Shown: positions 17,400-24,845 of the stretch, one piece after another
Layout: each line of letters opens with the position of its first letter
Numbering within the stretch: the stretch's first letter is position 1
NCBI RefSeq assembly: GCF_030817275.1
Contig: NZ_JAUSZD010000002.1
Span: 3,782,001 to 3,846,000 of the forward strand
Source: Paenibacillus sp. V4I7
GTDB taxonomy: Bacteria > Bacillota > Bacilli > Paenibacillales > NBRC-103111
DNA length: 64,000 nucleotides
Reading direction: 5' to 3'
Translations under genes and position numbers: made by a program
Notes under the pieces: model-generated
Told to the model about the DNA's origin: nothing
The model's input: the letters and a program-made list of their open reading frames with translations, nothing else
Database searches by the model: none

Positions 17400-17570
17400 T
17401 CAAGAAACTATTATACGATCAACACTTCTATGGGAAGTTCCAATCGAAGTGTCAACAACGCTTGTACTTTTAACTTCATCTTGTTGAGCTTGTTGAGCTT
17501 GAAGCTCTTGCCATTGTATGGGCTGAATTCCAAGCTGATTCATGACGTGATTAATATCGACTTCTCTCAC
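17400..17570 (-). CDS. small Gln-rich protein (56 residues)
   Basis: A short gene read from a GTG at 17570 with GAGGTG 8 bases upstream and closed by TGA, with a terminator just beyond. The product starts MREVDINHVMNQLGIQ and has a Gln-rich helix (WQELQAQQAQQ), then a Ser/Thr-rich tail. It has no signal or membrane segment. Ribosome site, stop and terminator in the right order make it credible; I do not recognise the family. An overlapping plus-strand reading of 152 codons lacks a ribosome site. Confidence 0.65.
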   Translation of the reverse strand: MREVDINHVMNQLGIQPIQWQELQAQQAQQDEVKSTSVVDTSIGTSHRSVDRIIVS

Positions 17571-17728
17571 GATTCCAACACCTCATCCATGGTTTGTCTC
17601 TTTCTGTTGTCTACACTTTACTTTATCGGTCATTCTGTCATCTGTAAATATGGACATATTGTCGAATCGCCTAAAAAATCAATAAACCTTTTATTAAGTT
17701 CACTTAATGAATAAAGTTAGAATTCGAC

Positions 17729-17776
17729 AAAAAAAAGACAAAAGAGCTGCTACATACGGCCCTTTTGTCTTTTTCA
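17729..17776. terminator. bidirectional terminator
   Basis: AAAAAGACAAAAGAGC pairs with GGCCCTTTTGTCTTTTT (one G-T type pair and a small mismatch). It closes the coiled-coil protein gene on the minus strand. Confidence 0.82.
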
Positions 17777-17789
17777 TAGACATTTTCAA

Positions 17790-18257
17790 TTATTGTACTT
17801 GCCCATTCGACGATGCTCTGGATGAAACAAATTCGCTCGCCCAATCTACCATACCATTCATTAAAGTCAGTATAAGATTGACCGCATCTTTCTCTGTTAA
17901 TGTACCATTGGACTGACTACTAACATATTGGGACGTTTTTAGTTCTAATTTTTCAACGAGATCCTTGATTTTCAATAAATCATTAGCCAAATCCGTTACT
18001 TGCTGACCGTTCGCGTTAACTTGACCGACCCTTTTGCTTTGATTCTGATTTGGGTCTTGACCCTGCGCCTGTTGATTTGAGTCCGAGGTTTGCTGATCAC
18101 TGCTGCTATTAGTTAATTGTTGCTGCCCTTGGCTTCCTTGTATGCTTTGAGAGCTGTTAATCAACATCTTCTTTACTTGCTCTAGCTCGATGAGCACCAT
18201 ATCATTTTGTTTCGTTAGTTCATCCATTTGCAGCTTGAGATCCTGTGTTTTAATCAT
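17790..18257 (-). CDS. coiled-coil protein with Gln/Ser/Asn-rich linker
   Basis: A 155-residue hydrophilic protein without signal or membrane parts. Residues 1-35 form a coiled coil (LQMDELTKQNDMVLIELEQV), residues 40-85 are a low-complexity Gln/Ser/Asn linker, and residues 85-145 form a second helical part (LANDLLKIKDLVEKLELKTS). I do not recognise a family. The downstream neighbour is the 56-residue protein, also Gln-rich and on the same strand after a terminator. It could be a spore or cytoskeletal accessory protein, but that is guesswork. Confidence 0.7.
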   Translation of the reverse strand: MIKTQDLKLQMDELTKQNDMVLIELEQVKKMLINSSQSIQGSQGQQQLTNSSSDQQTSDSNQQAQGQDPNQNQSKRVGQVNANGQQVTDLANDLLKIKDLVEKLELKTSQYVSSQSNGTLTEKDAVNLILTLMNGMVDWASEFVSSRASSNGQVQ

Positions 18258-18278
18258 GTTGCCAGACAGCTCCTTCCA

Positions 18279-18830
18279 TTATTTCACAGTCCCACACGCA
18301 ATTCGATTGCCCGAATTCCCGGTTGGATCTGTCTTTAGATCATCTTCTTTCTCATGGATGACCAGACTTGTCCCCCCTTGTTTCAGCAAATAATTGGGCT
18401 TGTCCGGAAGCAGCACTGCAGCTTTCGTAATGGCATTGAACTTCCCATTTCCCTGTTCATCCACGACTAAATTGGGGAGATCCCCTGCATGGAAACCTTT
18501 CGGATTGTGAAAGCCATGTTCCTTCTTAAATGGATTGAAATGGGCTCCTGCCGATTCAAAGCTAGGGGCTTCGCAGATCGCTTTCTCGTGAAAGTGTATG
18601 CCATGTTTTCCTGGTGTCAGCCCGCTAACTTGGAGATCAATCTGAACGCCATCCTGAACAGGTGTTAAATGGGCAGTCCCTATGGATTGGCCGCTCGAAC
18701 CGATTAGTGAAACTTGGAGCTCTGATGGTGGTGATGCGGCTTCTGTCGTTACCGTGCTCTTCACACTCTGACAAGCGGTAAGTAATAGAAGCCCCAGACT
18801 GAAGGTCATGATGGTCTTCATTGATTTCAT
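18279..18830 (-). CDS. sodC: Cu/Zn superoxide dismutase lipoprotein
   Basis: Converts superoxide to peroxide and oxygen outside the membrane. The first 20 residues end in the lipobox LLTAC, so Cys20 is lipidated. All seven metal ligands are present by alignment with the family: His79, His81, His97, His105, His114, Asp117 and His159, plus the Cys86-Cys179 disulfide pair and the HAGDLPN motif. In B. subtilis YojM one copper ligand is known to be missing; this copy appears complete and may be catalytically active. GGGAGG lies about 10 bases before the ATG. No operon partner is seen. Confidence 0.92.
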   Translation of the reverse strand: MKSMKTIMTFSLGLLLLTACQSVKSTVTTEAASPPSELQVSLIGSSGQSIGTAHLTPVQDGVQIDLQVSGLTPGKHGIHFHEKAICEAPSFESAGAHFNPFKKEHGFHNPKGFHAGDLPNLVVDEQGNGKFNAITKAAVLLPDKPNYLLKQGGTSLVIHEKEDDLKTDPTGNSGNRIACGTVK

Positions 18831-18947
18831 TCAACAATATCCTCCCGGAAACTTGGCTTTTACATAATCTACCCTTAGGATGCACAACTGCATTACACTG
18901 TAACCGCAGTAAAAGAACAAATTTTTCATAACTAGCGTTCTATAGTA

Positions 18948-18977
18948 AAAAGCCCGCCATCTCTCGATGCGGACTTG
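18948..18977 (-). terminator. rho-independent terminator
   Basis: On the minus strand CCGCATC pairs with GATGGCGG (bulged) around GAGA and is followed by GGGCTTTTT. It closes the 108-residue protein gene. Confidence 0.7.
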
Positions 18978-18995
18978 ATACATTTCATTATCTCA

Positions 18996-19322
18996 TTATA
19001 AGATCGTCATGAGTTTCGCAATTATTTGAAGATTCTCTAGCTTCCTCTTGTAGAAATGAAACTCAACCTTCGTATGCTCGACGGCGTCTTCCATCCGCAA
19101 AACTTGCTGCTGTAAATCTTTGGTGTATGGCCACATCTCGGCTTGTCGGTGAAGCTCGTTTTTCCCTGTAACCATTCCGTCCCCAATCACTTCACATTCT
19201 TTGGCTAGAAGCTGATGCTTTGCCCAGGCCAGTTCCGATACCGCATCCACATAGATGGCTTCTGCTTGTTTAAGCAACTCCGGTACAAGTTGTAACTCCA
19301 AAATAACATCCGACCGATTCAT
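18996..19322 (-). CDS. conserved-looking helical protein, 108 residues
   Basis: A soluble, mostly helical protein beginning MNRSDVILELQLVPELL, with heptad-like spacing through most of its length and no signal peptide. The family is not recognised. Its ribosome site, TTAGGAGGA, is part of the repeat element shared with the CBS gene (see 19331-19383). A terminator follows. Confidence 0.72.
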   Translation of the reverse strand: MNRSDVILELQLVPELLKQAEAIYVDAVSELAWAKHQLLAKECEVIGDGMVTGKNELHRQAEMWPYTKDLQQQVLRMEDAVEHTKVEFHFYKRKLENLQIIAKLMTIL

Positions 19323-19633
19323 TCGGATTCCTCCTAAGAGTTTTCATAAGAAAACTAACTTCGTAAGCATAAGCTCAGCTTAGCAAATCATGAACTTTTG
19401 CTGCTTCGCCTCATGTATATTCATAGAAAAAATAAAACATGCTTAATCGTGCCATCAGGCGAAAACAAAGCATTTTATCGTAGAATACGACTTATGTTGC
19501 TAAACGAATTCCCCAAGGAATGACAAACGGATTAAGGTTACATTAAATCTATCGTATCCTCCTCTCCCCTACTTGTTTAGCCTGCTAGAAGCAGATAAGA
19601 TGATACTATACGTATCAGAGGAGGTGACGATAT
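19323..19633. other. 311-base intergenic region
   Basis: Between the divergent 108-residue gene and the acidic 51-residue gene. Besides the repeat element it holds distant complementary stretches (TTCGCCT near 19406 and AGGCGAA near 19457). I see no further gene, tRNA or terminator. Confidence 0.5.
19331..19383 (-). repeat. 5-prime UTR repeat element, copy 2
   Basis: Read on the minus strand: GCTTATGCTTACGAAG, a hairpin AGTTTTCTTATGAAAACT, then CTTAGGAGG. It matches the element at 14012-14067 over about 45 bases, and in both cases the last bases are the Shine-Dalgarno site of the next gene. The hairpin bases differ between copies while pairing is kept. Confidence 0.65.
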
Positions 19634-19789
19634 ATGAGCCAAGAGGAAGAAGTTGTATCCCAAAATGAAGAAGAAACAGCCCCAGAGTCCACCGAAGAAG
19701 TGGTGAACGAAGAGGCTTCTGAAGAAGTTGCAGAAGCTACCCAAGAAGCTGCTGTTGCGGAAGAAAGCACGGAATCCGAAGAGGAATAA
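19634..19789 (+). CDS. very acidic small protein (51 residues)
   Basis: Starts at ATG 19634 with GAGGAGGTGA 8 bases upstream and ends with TAA at 19787. The product, beginning MSQEEEVVSQNEEE, is almost only Glu, Ala, Val, Ser and Thr, with no Lys, Arg or aromatic residues. A strong terminator follows within 20 bases. It looks like a real expressed gene of unknown family; such acidic peptides can be spore or stress proteins, which is only a guess. Two genes downstream comes a spore SASP. Confidence 0.7.
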   Translation: MSQEEEVVSQNEEETAPESTEEVVNEEASEEVAEATQEAAVAEESTESEEE

Positions 19790-19806
19790 TCATTCTATAT
19801 ATATTC

Positions 19807-19832
19807 CCCCCAGCCTACAGGTTGGGGGTTTA
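19807..19832 (+). terminator. rho-independent terminator
   Basis: CCCCCAGCC pairs with GGTTGGGGG around TACA, then TTTATT. Confidence 0.78.
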
Positions 19833-19944
19833 TTGATGTTTGGAAGACAGTAAAAAAACTTGAAATTTTTTTTAAAATTTCATGAATAAATAATCTGAAC
19901 ATTCAAATAATACTGGTGTACCATAAAAAAGGAGATGATTATGA

Positions 19945-20154
19945 ATGGCTAGAAACAACACTTTAGTCGTACAACAAGCAAAGGCAGCATTGGATCAACT
20001 GAAGTATGAAGTCGCTCAGGAAATTGGTGTCCCTCTCTCCCCTACTGGTTACAACGGTAATTTGGCAACACGAGATGCTGGCGCCATTGGTGGCAACATC
20101 ACGAAGCGATTAGTGCAAATAGCTGAGCAACAACTTTCCAGCTTCAAACGCTAA
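19945..20154 (+). CDS. alpha/beta-type small acid-soluble spore protein
   Basis: A 69-residue DNA-binding protein that coats and protects spore DNA. Family hallmarks are the helix LDQLKYEVAQEIG, which contains the site cut by the germination protease, and the second conserved block YNGNLATRDAGAIGGNITKRLV. GGAGATGATT precedes the ATG. It is expected to be made in the forespore under sigma-G; I did not identify the promoter with certainty. Its presence supports an endospore former. Terminator follows at 20179. Confidence 0.95.
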   Translation: MARNNTLVVQQAKAALDQLKYEVAQEIGVPLSPTGYNGNLATRDAGAIGGNITKRLVQIAEQQLSSFKR

Positions 20155-20178
20155 TCCTTTGATGTAGGAGCAAGCAAA

Positions 20179-20225
20179 AAAAGACTGATTCACTCGATCC
20201 TCCTTAGAGTGAAAATCAGTCTTTT
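20179..20225 (+). terminator. rho-independent terminator
   Basis: AAAGACTGATTCACTC pairs with GAGTGAAAATCAGTCTTT, then TTATTTTTTT. Confidence 0.85.
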
Positions 20226-20348
20226 ATTTTTTTCTTCGAAATGATCATGTATTCCTTCAATTTCCTCACCAGTTTCAAGAAAAGCATTCTATTCAGAAAA
20301 CAGTTCTAGTATGATTACTTTATCCGTTATCCAATAAGGAGTGTTAAC

Positions 20349-20639
20349 ATGACAGAACAATATGAAATATTCCGTGATCCCTATCGCATGCTTATTCTTT
20401 TGGCCACATTAGTTAGTGAACAAAAAGGCGAAAAAGCTCTCCAATTTGATAATGTACCGTATTTCGAGAATGATACTTTTCTCATCCAGAACGAAAAGTT
20501 TGTATACAAAAAAATTCCCACCGAAATCACCTGGTTTCAATTCCTAGGAAGAAACATTGCTTGCAATAAAGACTATACCCGCGAAGAATATAACAAAATG
20601 TTCGTTGATTGTCTTGCTTCTCTATACAACATCACCTAA
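20349..20639 (+). CDS. uncharacterised protein, 96 residues
   Basis: A small soluble protein rich in aromatic residues (MTEQYEIFRDPYRMLILLA at the start; FQFLGRNIACNK in the middle). It has no signal, membrane or recognised motif. AAGGAG lies before the ATG and a terminator follows 10 bases after the stop, so it is a normal monocistronic gene. Function unknown. Confidence 0.75.
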   Translation: MTEQYEIFRDPYRMLILLATLVSEQKGEKALQFDNVPYFENDTFLIQNEKFVYKKIPTEITWFQFLGRNIACNKDYTREEYNKMFVDCLASLYNIT

Positions 20640-20649
20640 TACATACATG

Positions 20650-20675
20650 GAGGCTGTAAAGAGCAGCCTCTTTTT
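20650..20675 (+). terminator. rho-independent terminator
   Basis: GAGGCTG and CAGCCTC stem followed by TTTTT. Confidence 0.85.
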
Positions 20676-20689
20676 ATTAGCATAAACCA

Positions 20690-20730
20690 TAAAAAAACGC
20701 CATCTATCGGAAGCTTCCGATAGAATAGCG
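20690..20730 (-). terminator. rho-independent terminator
   Basis: A perfect 22-base palindrome (20703-20724, TCTATCGGAAG with CTTCCGATAGA) flanked by GCG/CGC; on the minus strand it runs into TTTTTT. It ends the 64-residue protein gene. Confidence 0.8.
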
Positions 20731-20744
20731 CTCACTTTGAACCC

Positions 20745-20939
20745 TTATTTCTTTTTCACTTCTTCTACAAACACGTCACTTGCGTCACGATTACTCCCAA
20801 GCTCGAGTATCGTATATTTCTTATCGCCAATCATGATGACATCTTCGACTTCTGGAAGCGGATCCCCTAAATATACGGTGCCCAAATATACATTACTGCT
20901 CTTCAAACGTAAATTCCATCGATGCTGTTGTTTCGTCAT
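20745..20939 (-). CDS. uncharacterised protein, 64 residues
   Basis: A short soluble protein starting MTKQQHRWNLRLKSSNVYLG, with a beta-rich middle (VEDVIMIGDKKYTIL) and a charged end. The ATG at 20939 has GGGAGG 9 bases upstream and is preferred over the longer reading from 20987. It has no recognised family. It is followed by a strong terminator. Confidence 0.68.
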   Translation of the reverse strand: MTKQQHRWNLRLKSSNVYLGTVYLGDPLPEVEDVIMIGDKKYTILELGSNRDASDVFVEEVKKK

Positions 20940-21071
20940 TTCCTTGTTCCTCCCAAGATCTACTGTCATCAAGTTACCATAAATCAAGCCAAGATGAAAG
21001 CCCCACTATCAAACAAGCTCCTAAGTATGGTACAGTAGAGTCAAGATTGTCCGGAAGGGTTGACCACTACC

Positions 21072-21236
21072 ATGACAGCACAAGGTGTTTCTAAAGAAGA
21101 ACTTTCTATCCTGCTCCCCAAAAATGACGAGGTATCTCACGGTTCACTGGCGGACATATCCTACATACCCAGGTCCAAAAAGAAACGAATGACGTATCCT
21201 TTTTTCCAAAAGCTGTTCCGTTATTGGCGTAAATAA
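21072..21236 (+). CDS. putative small basic protein (54 residues)
   Basis: A 55-codon frame (MTAQGVSKEELSILLPK at the start, a very basic end with KKKR and RYWRK). GGAAGGG lies about 10-15 bases upstream, a slightly long spacing. It fills the gap between a divergent gene and the tRNA-Val promoter. Amino acid use looks like a real protein but no family is recognised and no terminator is seen before the tRNA promoter. Confidence 0.5.
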   Translation: MTAQGVSKEELSILLPKNDEVSHGSLADISYIPRSKKKRMTYPFFQKLFRYWRK

Positions 21237-21252
21237 GAATGATAACCATGTG

Positions 21253-21281
21253 TTGACAATCACATAAATCCTTGGTATATT
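21253..21281 (+). promoter_or_regulatory. sigma-A promoter of tRNA-Val
   Basis: TTGACA (21253-21258), 17-base spacer, TATATT (21276-21281); transcription would start about 13 bases before the mature tRNA. Confidence 0.85.
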
Positions 21282-21301
21282 ACTAATTGTCTTCAAAAAA
21301 C

Positions 21302-21374
21302 GACTTGTTAGCTCAGCTGGGAGAGCACTATCTTGACAGGGTAGGGGTCAGTGGTTCGAGCCCACTACAGGTCA
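21302..21374 (+). tRNA. tRNA-Val (anticodon GAC)
   Basis: A 73-base cloverleaf: acceptor GACTTGT/ACAGGTC, D arm GCTC/GAGC, anticodon stem CTATC/GGTAG with loop TTGACAG giving GAC, five-base variable loop, T arm AGTGG-TTCGAGC-CCACT, discriminator A. CCA is not encoded. It has its own promoter and terminator. Confidence 0.95.
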
Positions 21375-21381
21375 TACTAAG

Positions 21382-21411
21382 AAAGTCCTTACATCGTAAG
21401 GGCTTTTTTTC
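21382..21411 (+). terminator. terminator of tRNA-Val
   Basis: AAGTCCTTAC pairs with GTAAGGGCTT around ATC, followed by TTTTTTT. Confidence 0.88.
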
Positions 21412-21507
21412 GTTTTTCGCCCCAGCACACAAAGGTTTATCCTTTATTTACAAAGGTAATACTATCATATGCACTACCATTAGCATGAATGGGAGATATG
21501 ATCGTAT

Positions 21508-21966
21508 ATGGATGTAAAAACAAAGAATCTATTTATCAATGCACTAATCCTAGGGCTAGGTTTTATGGGTGCCATAGATGGCATCCTTTTTCACCAATTT
21601 TTGCAGTGGCACCATGTCGTTGACCACCATAATCATCGGATTGAGCTGTTCTCAGATGGTGTTTTTAATTTATTTGTAACGCTGCTGCTAGTGTTTGCCT
21701 GCGTTAAGATATTTAAAGATGCTTCGAATGATCGCCTTAGTTTCAACTGGCGAAACTTTATCGGTTCAATGATAATCGGTGCTGGTGCTTTCAATTTGCT
21801 AGAAGGTTTAATAGATCATCAACTCTTAGGTTTACATCATGTTAAACCTGCTAGTCCGAATTGGTTGCTTTATGATATTGGTTACTTAATCTCAGGGGTG
21901 ATTTTAATTGTCATCGGATGCCGTTATGTGAAGTTAAAGATTGAAACTAGAAAAAAGGTACGATGA
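21508..21966 (+). CDS. DUF2243 membrane protein
   Basis: A 152-residue protein with four membrane helices. The family motif GAIDGILFHQFLQWHH and the later EGLIDHQLLGLHH place conserved His residues near the membrane surface, which is the DUF2243 pattern. Function is unknown; the paired Asp/His motifs could hold a metal or haem. GGGAGATATGATCGTAT precedes the ATG. Monocistronic. Confidence 0.85.
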   Translation: MDVKTKNLFINALILGLGFMGAIDGILFHQFLQWHHVVDHHNHRIELFSDGVFNLFVTLLLVFACVKIFKDASNDRLSFNWRNFIGSMIIGAGAFNLLEGLIDHQLLGLHHVKPASPNWLLYDIGYLISGVILIVIGCRYVKLKIETRKKVR

Positions 21967-21989
21967 AACCGTACTATCACGACTGCTCC

Positions 21990-22487
21990 TCACTCTACAA
22001 CTGAATCTCGCATCTGTTCAAAAGAAACTGGCGTATAATCCCAATGCTCCACACTCACATTAAAGAAATGACGTCCCTCGTATTTCTGGCTGTGAATGTG
22101 GCCGTGTACATTGACGTAGGGCATTTGTTTGTTCATATACATCGGCTCATGAGATAGGAAAAAGAAATTCTTATAAATGATCGGGTACTCACTCACTTCA
22201 TCAAAGCCGACTTCAAGCCACCAGGTTCTCGACCTCCCCCGATCGTGGTTACCTAGGACGAGGATTTTGTAACCATTTAGCTCCGAAACAATGGCTTTGG
22301 TTCGTTCTTTATTTAGGAAGGAAAAATCCCCTAGATGAAATACTTTGTCTTCTTTGCTGACGACTGCGTTCCATTTGGCAATCATGGTCGCATTCATTTC
22401 GTCTACATCGGAGAAAGGGCGAGCTTCGAAATCAATAATGGATGAATGACCAAAGTGATGGTCCGAAATAAAATAAGTATTAGCCAT
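21990..22487 (-). CDS. calcineurin-like metallophosphoesterase
   Basis: A 165-residue phosphoesterase of the short YfcE/Icc-like type. The dinuclear metal motifs are all seen: FISDHHFGH, HLGDFSF, LGNHDRG, then LSHEP and HGHIHS. It has no signal peptide, so it acts in the cytoplasm on an unknown phosphodiester. The start overlaps the end of the NhaC gene by 8 bases, so the two are translationally coupled with the hydrolase upstream. Confidence 0.9.
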   Translation of the reverse strand: MANTYFISDHHFGHSSIIDFEARPFSDVDEMNATMIAKWNAVVSKEDKVFHLGDFSFLNKERTKAIVSELNGYKILVLGNHDRGRSRTWWLEVGFDEVSEYPIIYKNFFFLSHEPMYMNKQMPYVNVHGHIHSQKYEGRHFFNVSVEHWDYTPVSFEQMRDSVVE

Positions 22488-23841
22488 CGAATCCCACTCC
22501 TCTTCTACTACTTAAACTCCCACTTTTCCTCCACCATAAAGACCACAGCAAGGTACATACAGGCAAAGCCCAAAGAAACGGAGCATAGCCGACATACGCT
22601 AACACGGGTACACCTACTATTGTCCCACAGACAATGGCAAGCATGTTCCACGGAATCATCGCAGCTAGAATGAGACTTGAATCAGCAACAACTCTTGCAA
22701 GTTGATTGCGAGGAAAACGCTCTTCCCAAAAAGGCAGCAAACTCCGTCCCGTCATCATTATAGGCAATGTTTGCGTGCACGAAACAAGACCAAGACCTAA
22801 CCCAAACAGGGATGTTCGTACCGTTGCTGAAAGGAGTGAAGCGGATGTCTCCCCTAGCAGCTTTTGCATATAAGTCTCTAGGATACGATACTTTTCTAAA
22901 ATGCCACTATAAGCACCTGCGAGTGCGATAAGAGCAATCAGCTCGATCATGTTAGAAAGCCCTTTGGTTTGCAGCGATTTAAATAAGCTGGATTGGTAGC
23001 CGAACCACATATCGTGCAGCCATTCATGCCAAGTCATTTGTTGCAAACTTATGCCAATTGCGAACGCACAAGCAATCGACAAGAGGAAGCCATTTCTTGT
23101 TTTGAACCTTAAAAGGATTGAAGTCAATAGAACAAGTACTGGCAGCAAGAGCCACAAGCTGTACCTAAATCCCAAAGCAAACTGCTGATTGTGTAAGCTG
23201 ATGTCACTCTGATGCCATTCTCCACTAAAATCGCAAACTAAGAAAAATCCAAGCGCTACACCTAGCGCACCTATTGTTGTGGGTAGTAAGGCTTTAAAAA
23301 GGACCTGCATGGAAACGCCTGTGGAAGAAGCCACAAGTCTGTTCGCACTGGAAAAAGGTGAAGTCCGATCACCAACGAAAGCACCCGACACGAGTGCACC
23401 AGCCACCATAGGAAGCGGGATTTGCAGCAGCAAACCCAGACCAATTAAGGGGATACCCACAGAACTTAGCGTTCCCGTAGAGGTGCCCAGCACCATAGAG
23501 ATGCAAACGGAAAGTACAAAAGAAAATGTTAGAAAAAAACTAGGATCAACTATACTAAGGCCCAAATCAATCATAAATGGGATCGTACCGCTCATTGTCC
23601 ATGTAGGGATAACCACGCCCACTAGAGCAAGAATCCAAATGACCTCTTTGGTGTGTTTGACACCTTCCCACATGCTTTTCAAGATGCCCCGAAATGATGT
23701 TCCCGCTCTCCTAATGAGGGCAGCCAATGTCAAAAGCCCCAATGAAAATCCAATCACTAAAGGAATATGTAGAAAATAAGCGGCAGCAAGTCCTATAATC
23801 GTTATCGTGATTACTGCACTAAGTTGTCTAATCGTTATCAT
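22480..23841 (-). CDS. NhaC family Na+/H+ antiporter
   Basis: A 453-residue membrane protein with about twelve helices. Characteristic segments are VLGTSTGTLSSVGIPLIGLG and GAFVGDRTSPFSS, the latter carrying the Asp of the ion-binding site. It exchanges sodium for protons, or a related amino-acid antiport, at the cytoplasmic membrane. The start lies three bases after the stop of the alpha/beta hydrolase and the end overlaps the phosphoesterase, so three genes form one operon. The ribosome site is weak (AAAGGGATG at long distance), suggesting coupling. Confidence 0.88.
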   Translation of the reverse strand: MITIRQLSAVITITIIGLAAAYFLHIPLVIGFSLGLLTLAALIRRAGTSFRGILKSMWEGVKHTKEVIWILALVGVVIPTWTMSGTIPFMIDLGLSIVDPSFFLTFSFVLSVCISMVLGTSTGTLSSVGIPLIGLGLLLQIPLPMVAGALVSGAFVGDRTSPFSSANRLVASSTGVSMQVLFKALLPTTIGALGVALGFFLVCDFSGEWHQSDISLHNQQFALGFRYSLWLLLPVLVLLTSILLRFKTRNGFLLSIACAFAIGISLQQMTWHEWLHDMWFGYQSSLFKSLQTKGLSNMIELIALIALAGAYSGILEKYRILETYMQKLLGETSASLLSATVRTSLFGLGLGLVSCTQTLPIMMTGRSLLPFWEERFPRNQLARVVADSSLILAAMIPWNMLAIVCGTIVGVPVLAYVGYAPFLWALPVCTLLWSLWWRKSGSLSSRRGVGFDG

Positions 23842-23844
23842 CGT

Positions 23845-24678
23845 TTAGGCTAACATCCCTTTAATCGTTCGTTTGGTTTCACGAATTGCTTCCTTCAGCG
23901 GCTTCGTCTCCCCTTTATATGGATGAACGGAACCAAAGGTATGGTTGCCCTCAGGAATTTTAATCCATGTAATGGCCGCATTTTGCTCAACAAGCCTCTT
24001 TGAACCTCGGAGTCCTCTCTCTCCATCTTCCGCTCCCTGGATAAGCGCGATTGGGAATTTAGCACCGCTAATCCTACCCACAATATCGAAGCGCTCTCGA
24101 TTATGCTCCATATCTTCTAAGATTTCGAGATCCAGCGGCATGTTTTGCTTCGTGCGTCCGTTCATCGTGTACGTTCGCCCTGTTGCCCGCATCTCATCTT
24201 TATTTTCCTCCGTAAATAAATCGACATTCGCAATCCCGTTCCAGCTTATCACACCGGCAATATGTTCAGGATGATCAAGCGCATAGATCATGCACACAGC
24301 CGCACCCCTGCTATGGCCTAAAAGAAGAATGGGTTTCTCAGTGGCTGAGACTTCACGATTGCGAATATCATTCACAACAGCATGCAAATCTTCTAAATCT
24401 TTGGAATAAGTTTCTCGAGCAAACTTCTCAAGCTCCGTAAATTCAAGTAAGTCAGCGCCCACACCGTTGTATGAAAAATTGATCGAAATCACATCAACAT
24501 CTTCGGCTAACGTCTGAGCCACATGCGGGAACATCCCCCAATCTTTGAAACCTTTATACCCGTGACAAATAATTAAAGTCCCTCTGGCCGGGTGTGATGC
24601 CGCTTCGTAAAAGTCCCCTCTTACAACACGATCTGTCTCTATACATCGTTCAAACGGTTTACCCGTGCTTGGATTCAT
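23845..24678 (-). CDS. alpha/beta hydrolase
   Basis: A 277-residue cytoplasmic serine hydrolase. HGYKGFKDWGMFP is the oxyanion region, GHSRGAA holds the catalytic Ser, GAEDGERG the Asp and GNHTFGS the His. It belongs with dienelactone hydrolase-like esterases. I place the start at 24678, where GGAAGG lies upstream, giving MNPSTGKPF; an ATG at 24720 has no ribosome site. First gene of the operon with the antiporter and the phosphoesterase; the joint function is not obvious. Confidence 0.88.
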   Translation of the reverse strand: MNPSTGKPFERCIETDRVVRGDFYEAASHPARGTLIICHGYKGFKDWGMFPHVAQTLAEDVDVISINFSYNGVGADLLEFTELEKFARETYSKDLEDLHAVVNDIRNREVSATEKPILLLGHSRGAAVCMIYALDHPEHIAGVISWNGIANVDLFTEENKDEMRATGRTYTMNGRTKQNMPLDLEILEDMEHNRERFDIVGRISGAKFPIALIQGAEDGERGLRGSKRLVEQNAAITWIKIPEGNHTFGSVHPYKGETKPLKEAIRETKRTIKGMLA

Positions 24679-24845
24679 TCGGTTTACCTTCCTTTCCAAA
24701 TCGTGTTCTAAACGCTGCATACTTCTGTTATTTTATCACAAATCTAAAAAGGACAGCATAAGCAAGAAGGCTGTTCATAAATTAAAGACATTTAGTAAAA
24801 ACTTGAATATGTGCTTATAAAACTGAATGAGGAGGAAGCTAACCT

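Noticed and set aside
17256-17714. 152-codon plus-strand frame
   Set aside because: No ribosome site, unnatural composition, and it runs across a minus-strand gene with good signals and across its terminator.
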